The notes under the pieces were generated by a model. It saw only the letters and a list, made by a program, of their open reading frames with translations. It did not search any database and was not told the DNA's origin. The position numbers and the translations under genes are program-made. DNA of 33,102 bases from an uncultured Eubacteriales bacterium (GTDB lineage: Bacteria > Bacillota > Clostridia > Oscillospirales > Oscillospiraceae). Below are positions 15,409 through 23,253 of the stretch, piece after piece (the stretch's first letter is position 1; each line of letters starts with the position of its first letter). The stretch lies in the NCBI GenBank assembly GCA_900549885.1, contig URQA01000010.1, forward strand, positions 1 through 33,102. Reading direction: 5' to 3'.

Positions 15409-15800
15409 TCATTACCAGGTTTCAGGGGCAAAAAGGGTGATCCATCGTCTGTGGGGAGACAGTAGCAATGAACATTGCCGGGTGGATGGCGGCGTTTCAC
15501 AAGCAATATCCTGATGTAGAATTCCGCCTGTTCCATGGCGACGTTGATGCAGCGCTGGAGCGTATTGACAAGGGATTGACTAACATGGGGGCTGCTGCTA
15601 GGCCCCATCCGGCAGGATAAGCACGAGTATCTGGAGCTGTACCAGATGGATATCTACGGACTGCTTATGCCCTCAGACTTGTCCATTGGGCGGACAGGAG
15701 CGTGTCAACATCGGCCAGCTCAAGACTTTGTCTATCCAGCGATACGGCACTTTTTGGTCCTTTTACGCGGTGAAGCCAGTCGATTCACAAAGGAGTATCC
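15409..15800 (+). pseudogene. LysR regulator relic (effector domain)
   Basis: Plus-strand pieces in changing frames read LPGFRGKKGD, MNIAGWMAAFHKQYPDVEF, FHGDVDAALERIDKGL, LLLGPIRQDKHEYLELYQ and MDIYGLLMPSD, then VNIGQLKTLSIQRYGTFW. This follows the order of a LysR effector domain (compare the intact one at 12001-12867). The DNA-binding domain is missing on the left. A TGA and at least two frameshifts are present. Confidence 0.75.
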
Positions 15801-15822
15801 GAGATCTTTTCTATTGCTGTTT

Positions 15823-16674
15823 TTAGTCGTGGATCTTCCAGCTGTTCAGGAACTGGGCCGTCTCTGCGGCGCTATGGTCGATGATTTCGCTGCGGCCCAG
15901 ATCCAGCTTGGCGATGGCGGCCATATCCTCATCGCTGAGAGCAAAATCCCAAATGTTGAAATTTTCCTCCATCCGCTCCTTGTGGGTGGACTTGGGGATG
16001 ATGACCACACCCCGCTGAGCGTTCCAGCGCAGAGCCACCTGGGCGGCGGTTTTGCCGTACTTCCGGCCGAGCTCGGTCAGAATCGGGTGGGTGAAAATGT
16101 CGTGTTTCCCTTCGGCCATTGGTCCCCACGCCTCTGGCTGGACGTGCAGGGATTTCATGTTCTCAACAGCCCTGGTCTGAGCGAAGAAGGGATGCAGCTC
16201 CACCTGGTTGACCATCGGGGCGATCCGGGCATTCAGGCACAGGTCGGTCAGCCGGTCGGGGTAGAAGTTGCACACGCCGATGGCCCGGATCTTCCCGGCC
16301 TCGTACAGCTCCTCCATGGCCCGCCACGCGCCGTAGTAGTCGTTCATGGGCTGGTGGATCAGATACAGGTCCAGGTAGTCCAGCCCCAGCTTTTCCATGG
16401 AAGTCTCGAAGGCTTTCTTGGCGCTCTCATACCCGGCGTCCTGAATCCAGAGCTTGGTTGTGATGAACAGCTCCTCCCGGGGGATTCCGCTCCCCCGAAT
16501 GGCGGCGCCCACCGCTTCCTCGTTGAAATAGGCGGCGGCGGTGTCGATGAGACGGTAGCCCACCGAGAGGGCGTCGCGCACCGCCTGCTCACAGACGGCG
16601 GCCTCCGGCACCTGGAACACTCCGAAGCCCTCCAGCGGCATTCTGACGCCGTTTGACAAAGTGACATACTCCAT
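15823..16674 (-). CDS. Aldo/keto reductase
   Basis: A 283-aa NADPH-dependent aldehyde/ketone reductase of the AKR5-like (2,5-diketo-gluconate reductase / prostaglandin F synthase) group. The catalytic tetrad D44, Y49, K74 and H107 is complete, in GYRLIDTAAAYFNEEAVG, TTKLW and LYLIHQP; the NADPH site IPKSTHKERMEEN is near the C-terminus. AGGAGG precedes ATG 16674. It is divergent from a LysR gene with a palindromic site between, so LysR control is likely. Confidence 0.95.
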   Translation of the reverse strand: MEYVTLSNGVRMPLEGFGVFQVPEAAVCEQAVRDALSVGYRLIDTAAAYFNEEAVGAAIRGSGIPREELFITTKLWIQDAGYESAKKAFETSMEKLGLDYLDLYLIHQPMNDYYGAWRAMEELYEAGKIRAIGVCNFYPDRLTDLCLNARIAPMVNQVELHPFFAQTRAVENMKSLHVQPEAWGPMAEGKHDIFTHPILTELGRKYGKTAAQVALRWNAQRGVVIIPKSTHKERMEENFNIWDFALSDEDMAAIAKLDLGRSEIIDHSAAETAQFLNSWKIHD

Positions 16675-16704
16675 TATAAATTCCTCCTGTCCTACATCGC
16701 ATGA

Positions 16705-16735
16705 TTTACACTCACGATTTCATTATGCTATAATG
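16705..16735 (+). promoter_or_regulatory. Promoter and LysR-type box between aldo/keto reductase and LysR genes
   Basis: Plus-strand TTTACA (16705-16710), 18 bp, TATAAT (16729-16734) with extended TGC. The inverted repeat CATTAT-GCT-ATAATG (16721-16735) lies over the -10 and has the size of a LysR half-site pair. Confidence 0.7.
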
Positions 16736-16847
16736 AGATTAGTCTGCGGCTTTCTCTTTACAATTCGCAGTATAACACGCTTAATTTGTGATGAACACTA
16801 CATGATTTTTATACTGCATAAGCGCTCGTTTATGCTAAGGAGGACAC

Positions 16848-17729
16848 ATGGACATTACGGCCCTGGAATACTTCAAGATCATTGCGGAGAGCGGTTCTCT
16901 GACAAAGGCCGCGCAGCAGCTTCATATCACCCAGCCGGCCATGAGCGCCATGCTCAAAAAGCTGGAGGAGGAATTGGGGGTGGAGTTATTTGACCGCAGC
17001 CCGAATCGAATCCATCTGAACAAAGCCGGGGAGGTCGCGCTCGTCCATGTGCATGCGATCCTGCGAAACGTGGAACAGCTGAAAGCCGATGTGCTCAGCG
17101 CCGCCCGGCAGATCCAGACTCTCTCCATCGCCTTCTGCGACCAGGGCGTTCGGTGGTTTTCCGCGCCCCGGTTTTCTGTGGCCCACCCGGAGGTCCGAGT
17201 AAACGACGATCTCTACGAGGGCAATGACGCGGTGGAACTCCTCCATGAGCGGGTCTATGACTTGATGGTCACGCCGCAGAAAATACAGGACGCCCGCATT
17301 CAAAGCCTGCCCTTTCTGCCCGATCAGGTATATCTCTCGGTTCCGGAGGACAGCAACCTGGCAGGACGGGACAGCATTTCCATGCGGGAGATCCCGGCCC
17401 AGGCGTTGCTCTATCCCCAGATCGGCGGGTACTTTATGACGCAGATCGAAAAGGTCATCACAGAAAACCATCTGCCTCTCACGCTGGTGAAGAACAATTA
17501 CAATGTCACCCAGCACCTGATCCGCACCACCAATTTCCTCGCCACCATTTCCACCCTGTCTATAGATCTGCGAAACGATGGACCCCACCGCAGATTGATT
17601 CCCATGACCGACCCGGAGTTGAACGTGCTCTACTATATCTCTTACCTGAAAGCCAATCGGGAGAAGGTGAAGGTGTTCCTGAAATGGGGGAAGGAATGCA
17701 ACGTCCAAAATGAGGAGGATCGTAGATGA
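16848..17729 (+). CDS. LysR family transcriptional regulator
   Basis: A 293-aa LysR regulator: helix-turn-helix at 1-60 (MDITALEYFKIIAESGSLTKAAQQLHITQPAMSAMLKKLEEELGVELFDR) followed by the effector domain. AAGGAGG precedes ATG 16848. It is the first gene of a tightly coupled operon: its TGA overlaps the next ATG by four bases. It probably senses a metabolite handled by the acetyltransferase and DUF1989 protein and may also act on the divergent aldo/keto reductase. Confidence 0.94.
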   Translation: MDITALEYFKIIAESGSLTKAAQQLHITQPAMSAMLKKLEEELGVELFDRSPNRIHLNKAGEVALVHVHAILRNVEQLKADVLSAARQIQTLSIAFCDQGVRWFSAPRFSVAHPEVRVNDDLYEGNDAVELLHERVYDLMVTPQKIQDARIQSLPFLPDQVYLSVPEDSNLAGRDSISMREIPAQALLYPQIGGYFMTQIEKVITENHLPLTLVKNNYNVTQHLIRTTNFLATISTLSIDLRNDGPHRRLIPMTDPELNVLYYISYLKANREKVKVFLKWGKECNVQNEEDRR

Positions 17730-18253
17730 ATCAGAACATTTTATTCCGGCCATGTACTCAGGATGATCTCGATGTCCTTCAGGGCTTTTCCAGACGCACT
17801 TATTTTGAAACCTTTGCGGAGCAGAACACGCCTGAGAATATGGCCGCATATCTTGACAAAGCCTTTGGGACGGAAAAGCTGCGGGGAGAGCTGGAGAACA
17901 GAGATTCCGCGTTTTACTTCCTGTATTGCGGCGGAACGCTGGCAGGCTATCTAAAGTTGAACGAGGCTCCGGCCCAAACGGATCTTCACGACTCCCATTC
18001 CTTGGAGATCGAGCGGATCTATGTGGCAAAGGAATTTCAGGGAAAAGGTTTGGGGCGTCGCCTGATGACGTATGCCATTTCCGCAGCCATGCAGCGAAAA
18101 AAAGCGTATGTCTGGCTGGGCGTGTGGGAGAAAAACGAAAAGGCCCTCGCCTTCTATCGAAAGAATGGCTTTTATCAAATCGGGACCCACACCTTTGTCA
18201 TGGGAGACGACCCACAGACCGACTACATCATGCGAAAGGATCTCAAACGATGA
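17726..18253 (+). CDS. PaiA-like GNAT N-acetyltransferase
   Basis: A 175-aa acetyltransferase closely resembling Bacillus subtilis PaiA, a polyamine N-acetyltransferase: RRTYFETFAEQNTPENMAAYLDKAF, SLEIERIYVAKEFQGKGLGRRLM (acetyl-CoA loop QGKGLG), WLGVWEKNEKALAFYRKNGF and GDDPQTDYIM. Spermidine or spermine acetylation is therefore a reasonable guess. Start and stop both overlap the flanking genes in ATGA motifs, so the three proteins are probably made in step. Confidence 0.93.
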   Translation: MNQNILFRPCTQDDLDVLQGFSRRTYFETFAEQNTPENMAAYLDKAFGTEKLRGELENRDSAFYFLYCGGTLAGYLKLNEAPAQTDLHDSHSLEIERIYVAKEFQGKGLGRRLMTYAISAAMQRKKAYVWLGVWEKNEKALAFYRKNGFYQIGTHTFVMGDDPQTDYIMRKDLKR

Positions 18254-18858
18254 GGGAATATTTCATCCCCGCCTGCGGTGGAGCAGCCATAGAGATGGCA
18301 GAAGGGGAAACCGTCACAGTCATTGATGTGGAGGGCGGCCAGGTAGCGGATTTCTTTGCAGAACGCGCCGGGGACCCGGATGAGTTCCTCTCTCCGGCAG
18401 TTACCATCGACTGCAACGAATCCCTGCGGCTCCATATAGGAGACTGCCTCTACACCAATCTCTACCGCCCTATGTTTCAGATAATCTATGACGAAGTGGG
18501 GAAGCACGACCTGCTGTTTCCCTGCTGCCGCCCGGAGATGTATGACTTTTTCTATCAGAACAGGGACGGGCACCCCAATTGCTATGACAATATCAATCAG
18601 GCGATGGGAGAGTGCAGGCCTATCATCCAGCCCATCAACCTGTTCATGTACACCGCGATAGATGAGGCCGGGAAAATTGCTATCCATCCGCCGGTGTCCA
18701 GCGCCGGAAATAAGATCATTCTTCAAGCCAAAATGGATGTGCGGCTGGGCATTGCGGCGTGCAGCGTGTCCGAGGGGGCATGCAACAGCAGAAGGTGTTC
18801 TCCTATTAAAGTCGTTGTGGAAAGCTGGAATCAAGTTCCCAACGAATGGCAAATATAA
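18250..18858 (+). CDS. DUF1989 / urea carboxylase-associated family protein
   Basis: A 202-aa protein of the DUF1989 family, whose members sit beside urea carboxylase or amine-degradation genes. Typical blocks are VIDVEGGQVADFFAE, LSPAVTIDCNESLRLHIGDCLYTN, HDLLFPCCRPEMY and NCYDNINQAM. Conserved Cys and His residues (for example PCCRPE) suggest metal binding. No catalytic role is established. Here it follows a PaiA-like acetyltransferase by a four-base overlap, which points to nitrogen or amine metabolism. The stop is followed directly by a bidirectional hairpin. Confidence 0.92.
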   Translation: MREYFIPACGGAAIEMAEGETVTVIDVEGGQVADFFAERAGDPDEFLSPAVTIDCNESLRLHIGDCLYTNLYRPMFQIIYDEVGKHDLLFPCCRPEMYDFFYQNRDGHPNCYDNINQAMGECRPIIQPINLFMYTAIDEAGKIAIHPPVSSAGNKIILQAKMDVRLGIAACSVSEGACNSRRCSPIKVVVESWNQVPNEWQI

Positions 18859-18905
18859 AAACACACAGGGCAGGCACCGTGACGGTGCCTGCCCTGTGTG
18901 TTTTT
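18857..18905. terminator. Long hairpin between convergent genes, copy 2
   Basis: A perfect 22-bp stem (18857-18878 with 18884-18905) with the same GTGAC loop as copy 1 starts in AAAAA and ends in TTTTT, so it terminates in both directions. The stem differs from copy 1 by paired changes (GGCGCC/GGCGCC against GGCACC/GGTGCC). Confidence 0.9.
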
Positions 18906-18926
18906 AAGAAAATTATGATGATATGG

Positions 18927-18954
18927 TCAAAGCCGCATGTTCAGAATTTGGGCT
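18927..18954 (-). pseudogene. 3' tail of a lost GNAT acetyltransferase
   Basis: The minus strand reads QILNMRL then TGA at 18929-18927, almost the same as PILKMRL-TGA at the end of the YjaB-like gene (14209). With the shared hairpin this looks like the remainder of a paralogous acetyltransferase gene, whose body has been replaced by the DHFR-domain gene. Confidence 0.5.
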
Positions 18955-18956
18955 TC

Positions 18957-19637
18957 CTACCGCTGAATCGAATATTGAAGCCACACGGCGCCGCTGTCGA
19001 ACCTCTGGACATCGGTCAGACGCAGGGGGATCATCGGACGGGCCATAGGCAGGCCGTCGAACACTGCGGGCATACCACCCCGGCCATCGATGCCGGCACC
19101 GACAAGGATGCTAACCTCGTCCAGTAGACCGGCATCCAGAAAGCTGGTGTTGATGGCGGAGCCGCCCACAACGGCCATGCGCTCCACCCCAAACTCTGCC
19201 CCCAGAATCTCTGCGGCCCGGGCTAGATCGATTCTCTCTTTCCCCGCGGCGATCCAGGAGATGTTCCGGCCGTCCAAGTAGGACAGATACTCTCGAGGCA
19301 CCCGCTCGCTGGTGAGGATCAGCAGGGGCTTTTCCGGCTCCCCTGCGTCCGGCCACAGGAGCTTGCCGTGGGTATCCGCCACCACCTCATAGCCGGAGGC
19401 GTCTGCTTTCTTGGAGAAGGCTTCCTTTCCCACCGGAGTGGGATCGCTGGCCTGAAATTCCCCGGGAAGGGCCATCTCCAGCTGGGCGGTCACCCGACCG
19501 CTGACGGTAGTGGGGACCTGCAGCGCCCCCAGCGCCCGGTAGTAGTCGTCCACACCGGGCAGTTGGGCGGTCATGGCACAGTCAATGCGTCCGTCCAGAG
19601 AGGTCATCATGTGGCAGACGATATAGGGTTTCTTCAC
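18957..19637 (-). CDS. RibD C-terminal/dihydrofolate reductase domain protein
   Basis: A 226-aa protein of the RibD_C (pyrimidine reductase / DHFR-like) family: MTSLDGRID near the start, VSGRVTAQLEM, and the nucleotide-binding GVERMAVVGGSAINTSFLDAGLLDEVSILVGAGIDG. Free-standing members reduce unknown substrates with NADPH. The start is GTG at 19637, behind AGGAGGA. It lies 38 bp after the alpha/beta hydrolase and is co-transcribed with it under a MerR-type promoter. Confidence 0.92.
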   Translation of the reverse strand: MKKPYIVCHMMTSLDGRIDCAMTAQLPGVDDYYRALGALQVPTTVSGRVTAQLEMALPGEFQASDPTPVGKEAFSKKADASGYEVVADTHGKLLWPDAGEPEKPLLILTSERVPREYLSYLDGRNISWIAAGKERIDLARAAEILGAEFGVERMAVVGGSAINTSFLDAGLLDEVSILVGAGIDGRGGMPAVFDGLPMARPMIPLRLTDVQRFDSGAVWLQYSIQR

Positions 19638-19675
19638 GGTGGTTCTTCCTCCTTGTCAAATTGCTTTGTCCCGGA

Positions 19676-20671
19676 TCACTTCAAGTAGGTCTGGAAAAAA
19701 GCCTGAATTTTCTCGAAGGGGATGACGTTCAAATTGTCATACAGATCTGTATGCACAGCGCCGGGGAGAATCATCAGTTCCTTGTTCTCCGGCTTTGGAT
19801 TGCCCTTCATCATGCGTGCATAGGCATCCCGGCCCATGTAGCAGGAGTGGGCCTTCTCCCCATGGAGGATAAGCACGGCGGAGCGGATCTCGTTGCTGTA
19901 CTGGAGGATGGGCTGGTTCAGGAAGGATAGGGTACCGACGGTATTCCAGCCCTCGTTGGAGTTGAGCGAACGGGCGTGATAGGCCCGGCCCTTGTAGTAC
20001 TCACTGTAGTCCTTCACATAGAAGGGGACATCCTCCGGCACAGGCAGGGGCATGCAGCCGCCCACGCGGCCATAGTCGCCGCTGCGGTAAATGGCGGTCC
20101 GGGCGGCGCTGTAGCTCTCCCGCACTTGGTGTCGGGCCTCCTCACGGTCCGCTTCATCAAAATAGCCTTTTGCGGCGATGCGGCTCATATCGTACATGGT
20201 GGAGACCACCGTGGCCTTAATCCGGGTGTCGATGGCCGCCGTGTTCAGGGCCAGACCGCCCCAGCCGCAGATCCCCAGGATGCCGATACGCTCCGGGTCT
20301 ACGCCGTCCTGGACGGAGAGGTAATCCACCGCCGCCTGAAAGTCCTCGGTGTTGATGTCCGGGGAGGCGGTGTACCGGGGGCTCCCGCCGCTCTCTCCGG
20401 TAAAGGAGGGGTCGAAAGCGATGGTGAGGAAGCCCTGTTCCGCCAGCGTCTGGGCGTAGAGGCCGGAGCACTGCTCCTTCACCGCCCCGAAGGGGCCGCA
20501 GACGGCCACGGCGGGCAGTCTGCCCTGGGCGTCCTTGGGCGCGTACTGGTCCGCCGCCAGAGTAATCCCGTAGCGGTTGATAAAGGTGACCTTTTTGTGG
20601 TCTACACAGTTGCTTTTTGGAAACGTCTTGTCCCAATCCTGGGTCAGTTGAAGTTCTGCAGGTTTCAACAT
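19676..20671 (-). CDS. Alpha/beta hydrolase with Cys nucleophile position (dienelactone-hydrolase-like)
   Basis: A 331-aa cytoplasmic alpha/beta hydrolase. The nucleophile elbow is GILGICGWGGLALN with C135, as in dienelactone hydrolases and the YghX-like group. Further blocks are VCGPFGAVKEQCSG, AFDPSFTGESGGSPR and the C-terminal VLILHGEKAHSC and GAVHTDLYD, which supply the acid/base region. The substrate is unknown. I start at ATG 20671, because AGGAGG lies just before it; the frame to 20692 would begin before that site. Regulation by the divergent MerR protein is strongly suggested by the 19-bp spacer promoter. Confidence 0.9.
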   Translation of the reverse strand: MLKPAELQLTQDWDKTFPKSNCVDHKKVTFINRYGITLAADQYAPKDAQGRLPAVAVCGPFGAVKEQCSGLYAQTLAEQGFLTIAFDPSFTGESGGSPRYTASPDINTEDFQAAVDYLSVQDGVDPERIGILGICGWGGLALNTAAIDTRIKATVVSTMYDMSRIAAKGYFDEADREEARHQVRESYSAARTAIYRSGDYGRVGGCMPLPVPEDVPFYVKDYSEYYKGRAYHARSLNSNEGWNTVGTLSFLNQPILQYSNEIRSAVLILHGEKAHSCYMGRDAYARMMKGNPKPENKELMILPGAVHTDLYDNLNVIPFEKIQAFFQTYLK

Positions 20672-20723
20672 GGATGAAATTCCTCCTGACAAATTGATGA
20701 AACGTTTGGCTTGCCGGATCGAG

Positions 20724-20786
20724 TTGACAGACAGCGTTATCTCTGGTATGCTCCTATCATAAAGCCTAAACCTAACTTTAGGTCAA
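20724..20786. promoter_or_regulatory. Divergent MerR-controlled promoters (19-bp spacer)
   Basis: Minus strand, towards the hydrolase: TTGACC (20786-20781), a 19-bp spacer, TATGAT (20761-20756). The spacer region carries the inverted repeat CCTAAA-N6-TTTAGG (20765-20782), the arrangement that MerR proteins activate by DNA untwisting. Plus strand, towards merR: TTGACA (20724-20729), 17 bp, TATGCT (20747-20752). Confidence 0.88.
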
Positions 20787-20807
20787 GCATTTTTTGGAGG
20801 TTTTGAA

Positions 20808-21356
20808 ATGTTTACAATCGGGCAGGTTTCAGACATGTTCCACATCCCCATTTCTACTCTCCGCTACTATGATAAAGAGGGGCTGTTCCCCGGCCTGGAA
20901 CGCGCCTCCGGCATCCGCCGGTTCGATGAAGCGGAGCTGGAAGCGCTCCGGGTGATTGAGTGCCTGAAGCAGTCCGGCTTGGAGATCAAGGACATCAAGC
21001 GGTTCATGCAATGGTGCTGCGAGGGCAGCAGAACCTATCCCCAGCGAAAGGCCCTGTTCGAGCAGCAGCGCCGGGTAGTGGAGGGACAGATCCGCCAGCT
21101 GGAGAGAACGCTGGCCATGATCGACTTCAAATGCTGGTACTATGGACAGGCCATCCAGGATGGCAATGAGGAACGGATTCGGGCCATGATGCCAGATCAT
21201 CTGCCGCCGGAGATCCAGAAGCTCTACGACGATGCCCGAAATTCCGTGCAGAAGCCGAAGTCCCCGCTGTCAAAGGCCGCCAGAACATCCGAAACCGGCA
21301 GCGCTCCTCCAGCTCCTCCGGGGATTGGTTCCACCACGGCGGCGGTATCTCCGTGA
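20808..21356 (+). CDS. MerR family transcriptional regulator
   Basis: A 182-aa MerR-type activator: helix-turn-helix and wing in residues 1-70 (MFTIGQVSDMFHIPISTLRYYDKEGLFPGLERASGIRRFDEAELEALRVIECLKQSGLEIKDI), then a dimer coiled coil and a C-terminal tail rich in Ser, Pro and Ala. There is no obvious metal-binding cysteine pair, so it probably senses an organic ligand or stress. GGAGG precedes ATG 20808. It faces the hydrolase/DHFR-domain operon. Its last ~35 residues are of low complexity and may be a read-through addition. Confidence 0.94.
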   Translation: MFTIGQVSDMFHIPISTLRYYDKEGLFPGLERASGIRRFDEAELEALRVIECLKQSGLEIKDIKRFMQWCCEGSRTYPQRKALFEQQRRVVEGQIRQLERTLAMIDFKCWYYGQAIQDGNEERIRAMMPDHLPPEIQKLYDDARNSVQKPKSPLSKAARTSETGSAPPAPPGIGSTTAAVSP

Positions 21357-21394
21357 AAGTAAGGACTCTCGTTTCGTGCCAAGCTCCGCATGAT

Positions 21395-22063
21395 TTACCC
21401 GCCCAAAGAGAAAGTCACGGATACGTCTCCGCTGCCCAGGGCCTCTGTCCAGCCGGTGAGGTCGTCGATCCTGCCCAACCGGGTATAGCTCCAGGAGTTG
21501 GAGCCGTAGAACAGGACGATCTGGTTACCCTGGTAGAGCACGATATCCCCCGCCTGGGTAGTGGTCTGGCTGTTGCTGGTGGGCAGGCTGGCTTCCAGAG
21601 TTCCCACCTTTTCAAAGCCGGCATAGTCGCTCATCTGGATGGTCACCGGCTCCCTTTCCATCCTCTTCACCAGCGCCTCCACGGCGGCGTTGTCCTCCAG
21701 GATGGCGGTAAACGTACTGGCTCCGACCTGCACCGTCATCTTCATCTCCGCGATCTTCTCCTCGCTCCCGGCGCTCTCCGCCGCCGTATTTCCGTGCGCC
21801 GGCTCCGGGGCCCTGTCAGGTGTTTCCGGCACGGGCGGCATCGGTTCCACATCTGGTGTTATCGTCTCATTTTCCGGCAGAAGGGTTTTTTCCGTTTGCC
21901 CGGCAGAAAGGCTGGGCGGCTGCGCTTCTTCTACGGATTGCTCAGGCGGGTTGACCTCTGAACCGCCGGAAGCGTGTCCAATCGCCTGCTGGCCGCTGCA
22001 CCCGGATAACAGCGCCAGGGCCATCAGGCAGCCCAGAAGAGGGAATATCGCTTTCTTGCACAT
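21395..22063 (-). CDS. Lipoprotein with cyclophilin-like domain
   Basis: A 222-aa surface lipoprotein: signal peptide with lipobox LSGC (C22), a Pro/Glu-rich spacer to about residue 105, and a C-terminal cyclophilin-like fold domain (KMTVQVGASTFTAILEDNAAVEALVKRM...GDIVLYQGNQIVLFYGSNSWSYTRLGRIDD). The fold is shared with many small clostridial proteins; prolyl isomerase activity is not expected. I start at ATG 22063, since GAGGCGG lies eight bases before it. Last gene of the SDR-DUF3737 operon, which also contains a small protein. Confidence 0.88.
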   Translation of the reverse strand: MCKKAIFPLLGCLMALALLSGCSGQQAIGHASGGSEVNPPEQSVEEAQPPSLSAGQTEKTLLPENETITPDVEPMPPVPETPDRAPEPAHGNTAAESAGSEEKIAEMKMTVQVGASTFTAILEDNAAVEALVKRMEREPVTIQMSDYAGFEKVGTLEASLPTSNSQTTTQAGDIVLYQGNQIVLFYGSNSWSYTRLGRIDDLTGWTEALGSGDVSVTFSLGG

Positions 22064-22097
22064 TTTCATCACCGCCTCGTCTGCGCTGTCCACTCAC

Positions 22098-22958
22098 TTA
22101 CGCACAAGCTGTCTGATTTTGGGAGGTCACCACAATCTCCCCGGCGGCCTCCGGGATGTCCCGGATCACCGTTCCAACCTCCGGCACGGAGATGCGGCTG
22201 CCGGCAAGGGGGTTCTTGATGCTCACCACCGGGGTGGTGAGGGCGGCCTGGACCTGGCTGCGCTCAAAGGCCAGATCACAGTCCACCATCTCACAGTCGA
22301 TGAGCGTCAAGCCCTTGCAGTAGCACAGGGGCTGGGTTCCGATGATGGTACAGTGGTCAAAGGTCACGTTCTCGCAGTACCAGGCCAGATACTCTCCTTT
22401 CACGGTACAATTGCGCACCACCACGTTTTTCGCGTGCCAGAAAGCGTCCTTGGTGTCGAAGGAACAGCGCTCAAATACCGAATTCTCAATGTACTGGAAG
22501 GAGTACTTTCCCTGGAAGGTGACGTTGCGGAAGTGCAGGTCGGCGCCCCGCATCATGAAGTACTCGCTCACTGCGGTGCAGTCCTCCATGGTCACGCGGC
22601 GGGAGTTCCAACCAAACTCCGGGGAGATCACGTCGCAGTTTTTCAGCACGGCATCGGAGCACTCCCGCAGGGCCTTGATGCCGTGGAGCTTGGTGTTTTC
22701 CATGGTGATGTGGTCGGAATACCACAGGGCCGCCCGGCACTTGTCTGTCAGTTCACAGTTCCGGATAGCGAGGCCGTGGTCATGCCAGAAGGGGTAGCGC
22801 AGGTTGAAAAAGCTGTGCTCCGCCTGGATGCCGGCGCATTCCTTAAAGGCGCTCTCCCCGTCGGCGGGGCCGTCAAAGGCACAGTTTCGCACCAATAGGT
22901 CCCGCACGCCGTACAGGGCCCGCTCCTGGTCAAAGGTCTGATTCTGAATGGTAGTCAT
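22098..22958 (-). CDS. DUF3737 family protein (right-handed beta-helix)
   Basis: A 286-aa protein that matches DUF3737 along its length: FDQERALYGVRDLLVRNCAFDGPADGESAFKEC, FFNLRYPFWH, CRAALWYSDHI, ISPEFGWNSR, GKYSFQYIENSVF, DAFWHAKNVVVRNC and YLAWYCENVTFDHC. The repeating NC/DC turns every ~20 residues suggest a parallel beta-helix. Members are common in Firmicutes and often near redox enzymes; the activity is unknown. GGAGG precedes the ATG. It is third in the operon begun by the SDR. Confidence 0.93.
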   Translation of the reverse strand: MTTIQNQTFDQERALYGVRDLLVRNCAFDGPADGESAFKECAGIQAEHSFFNLRYPFWHDHGLAIRNCELTDKCRAALWYSDHITMENTKLHGIKALRECSDAVLKNCDVISPEFGWNSRRVTMEDCTAVSEYFMMRGADLHFRNVTFQGKYSFQYIENSVFERCSFDTKDAFWHAKNVVVRNCTVKGEYLAWYCENVTFDHCTIIGTQPLCYCKGLTLIDCEMVDCDLAFERSQVQAALTTPVVSIKNPLAGSRISVPEVGTVIRDIPEAAGEIVVTSQNQTACA

Positions 22959-22985
22959 AGCAGTTCCTCCAATGTCTATGGGGTT

Positions 22986-23243
22986 TCAAGGTTCTCCGGC
23001 GCAGCGCTTTCCCATCTGATATACCAGATAATCCAGGCAGTCAATCCGCCGCTCCTCCCGGTGCAGGCAGTCCAAAAGCTCCTGCCGGTGGTCAGACAGC
23101 AGACGCAGTTGCTCCCGATATTGGCCGGATTGCTCCAGCGCCAGAAACCGTTCTACAAATTTAGAATCACAGCCCGCATCCTCCAAATTGTCCAACAGGG
23201 CCTGGGCTGTCAACGGCACTGCTGATCTCTCCTGCCTTTTCAT
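22986..23243 (-). CDS. Small conserved hypothetical protein
   Basis: An 85-aa helical, Glu/Arg-rich protein (LTAQALLDNLEDAGCDSKFVERFLALEQSGQYREQLRLLSDHRQELLDCLHREERRIDCLDYLVYQM). Similar small proteins accompany aldo/keto reductase and SDR genes in Firmicutes; the function is unknown. It starts 10 bp after the SDR stop and has no good ribosome binding site at ATG 23243, so it may be translated by coupling. A GTG at 23219, with AGGAG nine bases before it, is an alternative start giving 77 residues. Confidence 0.8.
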   Translation of the reverse strand: MKRQERSAVPLTAQALLDNLEDAGCDSKFVERFLALEQSGQYREQLRLLSDHRQELLDCLHREERRIDCLDYLVYQMGKRCAGEP

Positions 23244-23253
23244 GGCCGTTTAT

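Noticed and set aside
21639..22898. A 419-codon open frame on the plus strand
   Set aside because: Antisense shadow of the lipoprotein and DUF3737 genes.
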